From: JAHEJV01 sp964653555
Lineage (GTDB): Bacteria > Myxococcota_A > UBA9160 > SMWR01
DNA length: 14,460 nt
Assembly: GCA_964653555.1 (NCBI GenBank)
Contig: CAZZFT010000124.1
Coordinates: 1 to 14,460, forward strand
Direction of reading: 5' to 3'
Below, piece after piece: positions 13,559 through 14,460 of the stretch. Every line of letters begins with the position of its first letter. Position 1 is the stretch's first letter. The translations under genes and the position numbers were made by a program. The notes beneath the pieces are model-generated. The model was not told the origin of the DNA and searched no databases. It saw only the letters and a program-made list of their open reading frames with translations.

Positions 13559-14049
13559 CGGCGGCTCGGCTCTTTCTCCCCCTCCAGCTCGGCCCAGCGC
13601 GCGTAGGCGCGATCGGCCTCCTCGCGCAGCCCGAGGGCCTCGGCGGCCAGTGCCCACCCCGATACGGCGCGCAGATCGTCGGGGTCGAGCTGGGCGGCGC
13701 GCCGGAAGGCGCCGTAGGCGTCGGCCAGGTGACCGCGATCCCGTTCGAGCTCGCCCAGGGCGATCCACAGGGACGGGTCGTCGGGCGCCCACTGCACCGC
13801 CGCCTCCAGCTGGTCGACTGCGCGGTCGCGCTCGCCGGCGGCGGCCAGGATCTCGGCGGCTTCGCGCCGCAGGTCGGCGTTGCGCGGGTCCTCGTGCAGC
13901 GCGCTCTCGACCGCCGCTGCGGCATCGGCACGGCGACCCTCGGCCAGGGCGGCGCGGGCGGAGGCGAGCGGGTCGGGTACGAGGGTTCGGCAGGAGGTCA
14001 GCGCGAGGCAGAGCGCGAGGGCCAGTGCGGCGGGACGGGGCGGAATCAC
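13555..14049 (-). CDS. TPR-repeat lipoprotein
   Basis: A 164-residue predicted lipoprotein. Residues 1-20 form a lipoprotein signal with the lipobox LTSC (17-20), so C20 would be lipidated. The rest is about three and a half tetratricopeptide repeats (residues 29-155), with the A-x-L-x-x-A and D-P pattern, e.g. LHEDPRNADLRREAAEIL (51-68) and AQLDPDDLRAVSGWALAAEA (119-138). I prefer the GTG at 14049, which has AGAAGGA 6 bases upstream and sits directly before the signal peptide; an upstream ATG at 14103 would give 182 residues but would overlap the divergent crotonase gene. TPR lipoproteins of this kind often scaffold envelope complexes, but no partner is in view. Confidence 0.82.
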   Translation of the reverse strand: MIPPRPAALALALCLALTSCRTLVPDPLASARAALAEGRRADAAAAVESALHEDPRNADLRREAAEILAAAGERDRAVDQLEAAVQWAPDDPSLWIALGELERDRGHLADAYGAFRRAAQLDPDDLRAVSGWALAAEALGLREEADRAYARWAELEGEKEPSRR

Positions 14050-14086
14050 GTTGCATCCTTCTTCCAGGCGGTGGAGTCTTGCGCCC

Positions 14087-14460
14087 ATGGAGACGCTTCG
14101 CACCGAGACGGCCGAGGGCGTGCGGGAGATCGTCCTGTGTCGGCCGGACGCCTACAACACCATCACTCCCGCCCTGCGCGACGAGCTCGCCTCGGCGATC
14201 GACGCCGCCGATGCCGATCGCGACGTGCACACGATCCTGCTGCGCGCCGAGGGCCCCGCCTTCTGCGCCGGCTACGGGCTCGACTGGTCCACCGAAGCGC
14301 AGGCGCGCGAGCGCACTTCGTCCACCCGGGTCTGGGACTCCGTCTCCGACATGCGCATGATCGGGAGCTTCGTCGACACGTACATGAAGCTCTGGTACGC
14401 GCGGAAGCCCACGATCGCGGCCGTGCAGGGCTGGTGCATCGGCGGCGGCACCGACCTCGT
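14087..14460 (+). CDS. Enoyl-CoA hydratase/isomerase (crotonase) family protein, partial
   Basis: The first 124 codons of a crotonase-fold protein that continues beyond the right edge. The first oxyanion-hole motif is PAFCAGYGLD (57-66), and the second, AAVQGWCIGGGTDL (111-124), is cut just before the region holding the catalytic acids. N24-T-I-T (24-27) is the usual start of the first helix. The ATG has GGAG 10 bases upstream and begins 37 bases from the divergent lipoprotein start. Reaction type (hydratase, isomerase, hydrolase) cannot be told without the C-terminal half. Confidence 0.87.
   Translation, partial: METLRTETAEGVREIVLCRPDAYNTITPALRDELASAIDAADADRDVHTILLRAEGPAFCAGYGLDWSTEAQARERTSSTRVWDSVSDMRMIGSFVDTYMKLWYARKPTIAAVQGWCIGGGTDL

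Noticed and set aside
12156..13931. A 591-codon minus-strand open frame across the acyl-CoA dehydrogenase gene
   Set aside because: It is antisense to a well-conserved dehydrogenase and runs through the REP-like repeats; its sequence has no domain signal. Long antisense frames are expected in GC-rich DNA.
1..14460. CRISPR array, tRNA, rRNA or insertion sequence
   Set aside because: Searched by eye; apart from the REP-like copies there are no regular repeats, transposase-like frames or structured RNA signals.

Overview
This is a GC-rich, gene-dense stretch of bacterial chromosome with 17 protein-coding genes (two cut by the window ends), gaps mostly under 100 bases, and no rRNA, tRNA, CRISPR array or transposase that I can see. 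Half of the starts are GTG or TTG, and many neighbouring stop and start codons overlap. The run of 10 N at 8623-8632 marks a draft scaffold or metagenome assembly. The gene content (acyl-CoA enzymes, CoA-ester lyase, MaoC hydratase, PilZ and PAS proteins, TPR lipoprotein) suggests an environmental proteobacterium in the broad sense, perhaps a former deltaproteobacterial lineage. That placement is inference; no phylogenetic marker is present.

Region 1 (1-4831, minus strand) is an apparent operon read right to left: a degenerate endonuclease III-like (HhH-GPD) protein, a mesaconyl-CoA hydratase-like MaoC protein, a two-subunit ADP-forming dicarboxylate-CoA ligase related to SucCD/MtkAB, a 74-residue single-cluster ferredoxin, and a malyl-CoA/citramalyl-CoA lyase-type aldolase running off the left end. 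Activation, hydration and carbon-carbon cleavage of a C4/C5 dicarboxylate are therefore encoded side by side.

Region 2 (4931-8935, plus strand) diverges from region 1 across a 99-base gap. It holds a zinc-less medium-chain reductase resembling crotonyl-CoA carboxylase/reductase, then all three subunits of a proton-translocating NAD(P) transhydrogenase (PntAA, PntAB, PntB) with overlapping stop and start codons. An NADPH-dependent reductase and an NADPH source thus appear co-expressed. PntB is interrupted by the assembly gap, and the 71 bases just left of it do not encode the conserved PntB segment expected there. Homologues of three ethylmalonyl-CoA pathway steps (CCR, mesaconyl-CoA hydratase, beta-methylmalyl-CoA lyase) lie on the two sides of one divergent promoter region. 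That arrangement, with its own ligase and ferredoxin, is the most interesting thing here.

Region 3 (9012-12178) has an exported TraB/GumN protein overlapping a dienelactone hydrolase, then a PAS-domain protein (minus) divergent from a pseudo-receiver/PilZ protein (plus). Region 4 (12181-14460) begins with two tandem 45-base REP-like repeats, then an isovaleryl-CoA-dehydrogenase-type acyl-CoA dehydrogenase, a decayed third repeat copy, a TPR lipoprotein on the minus strand, and the start of a divergent crotonase-family gene.
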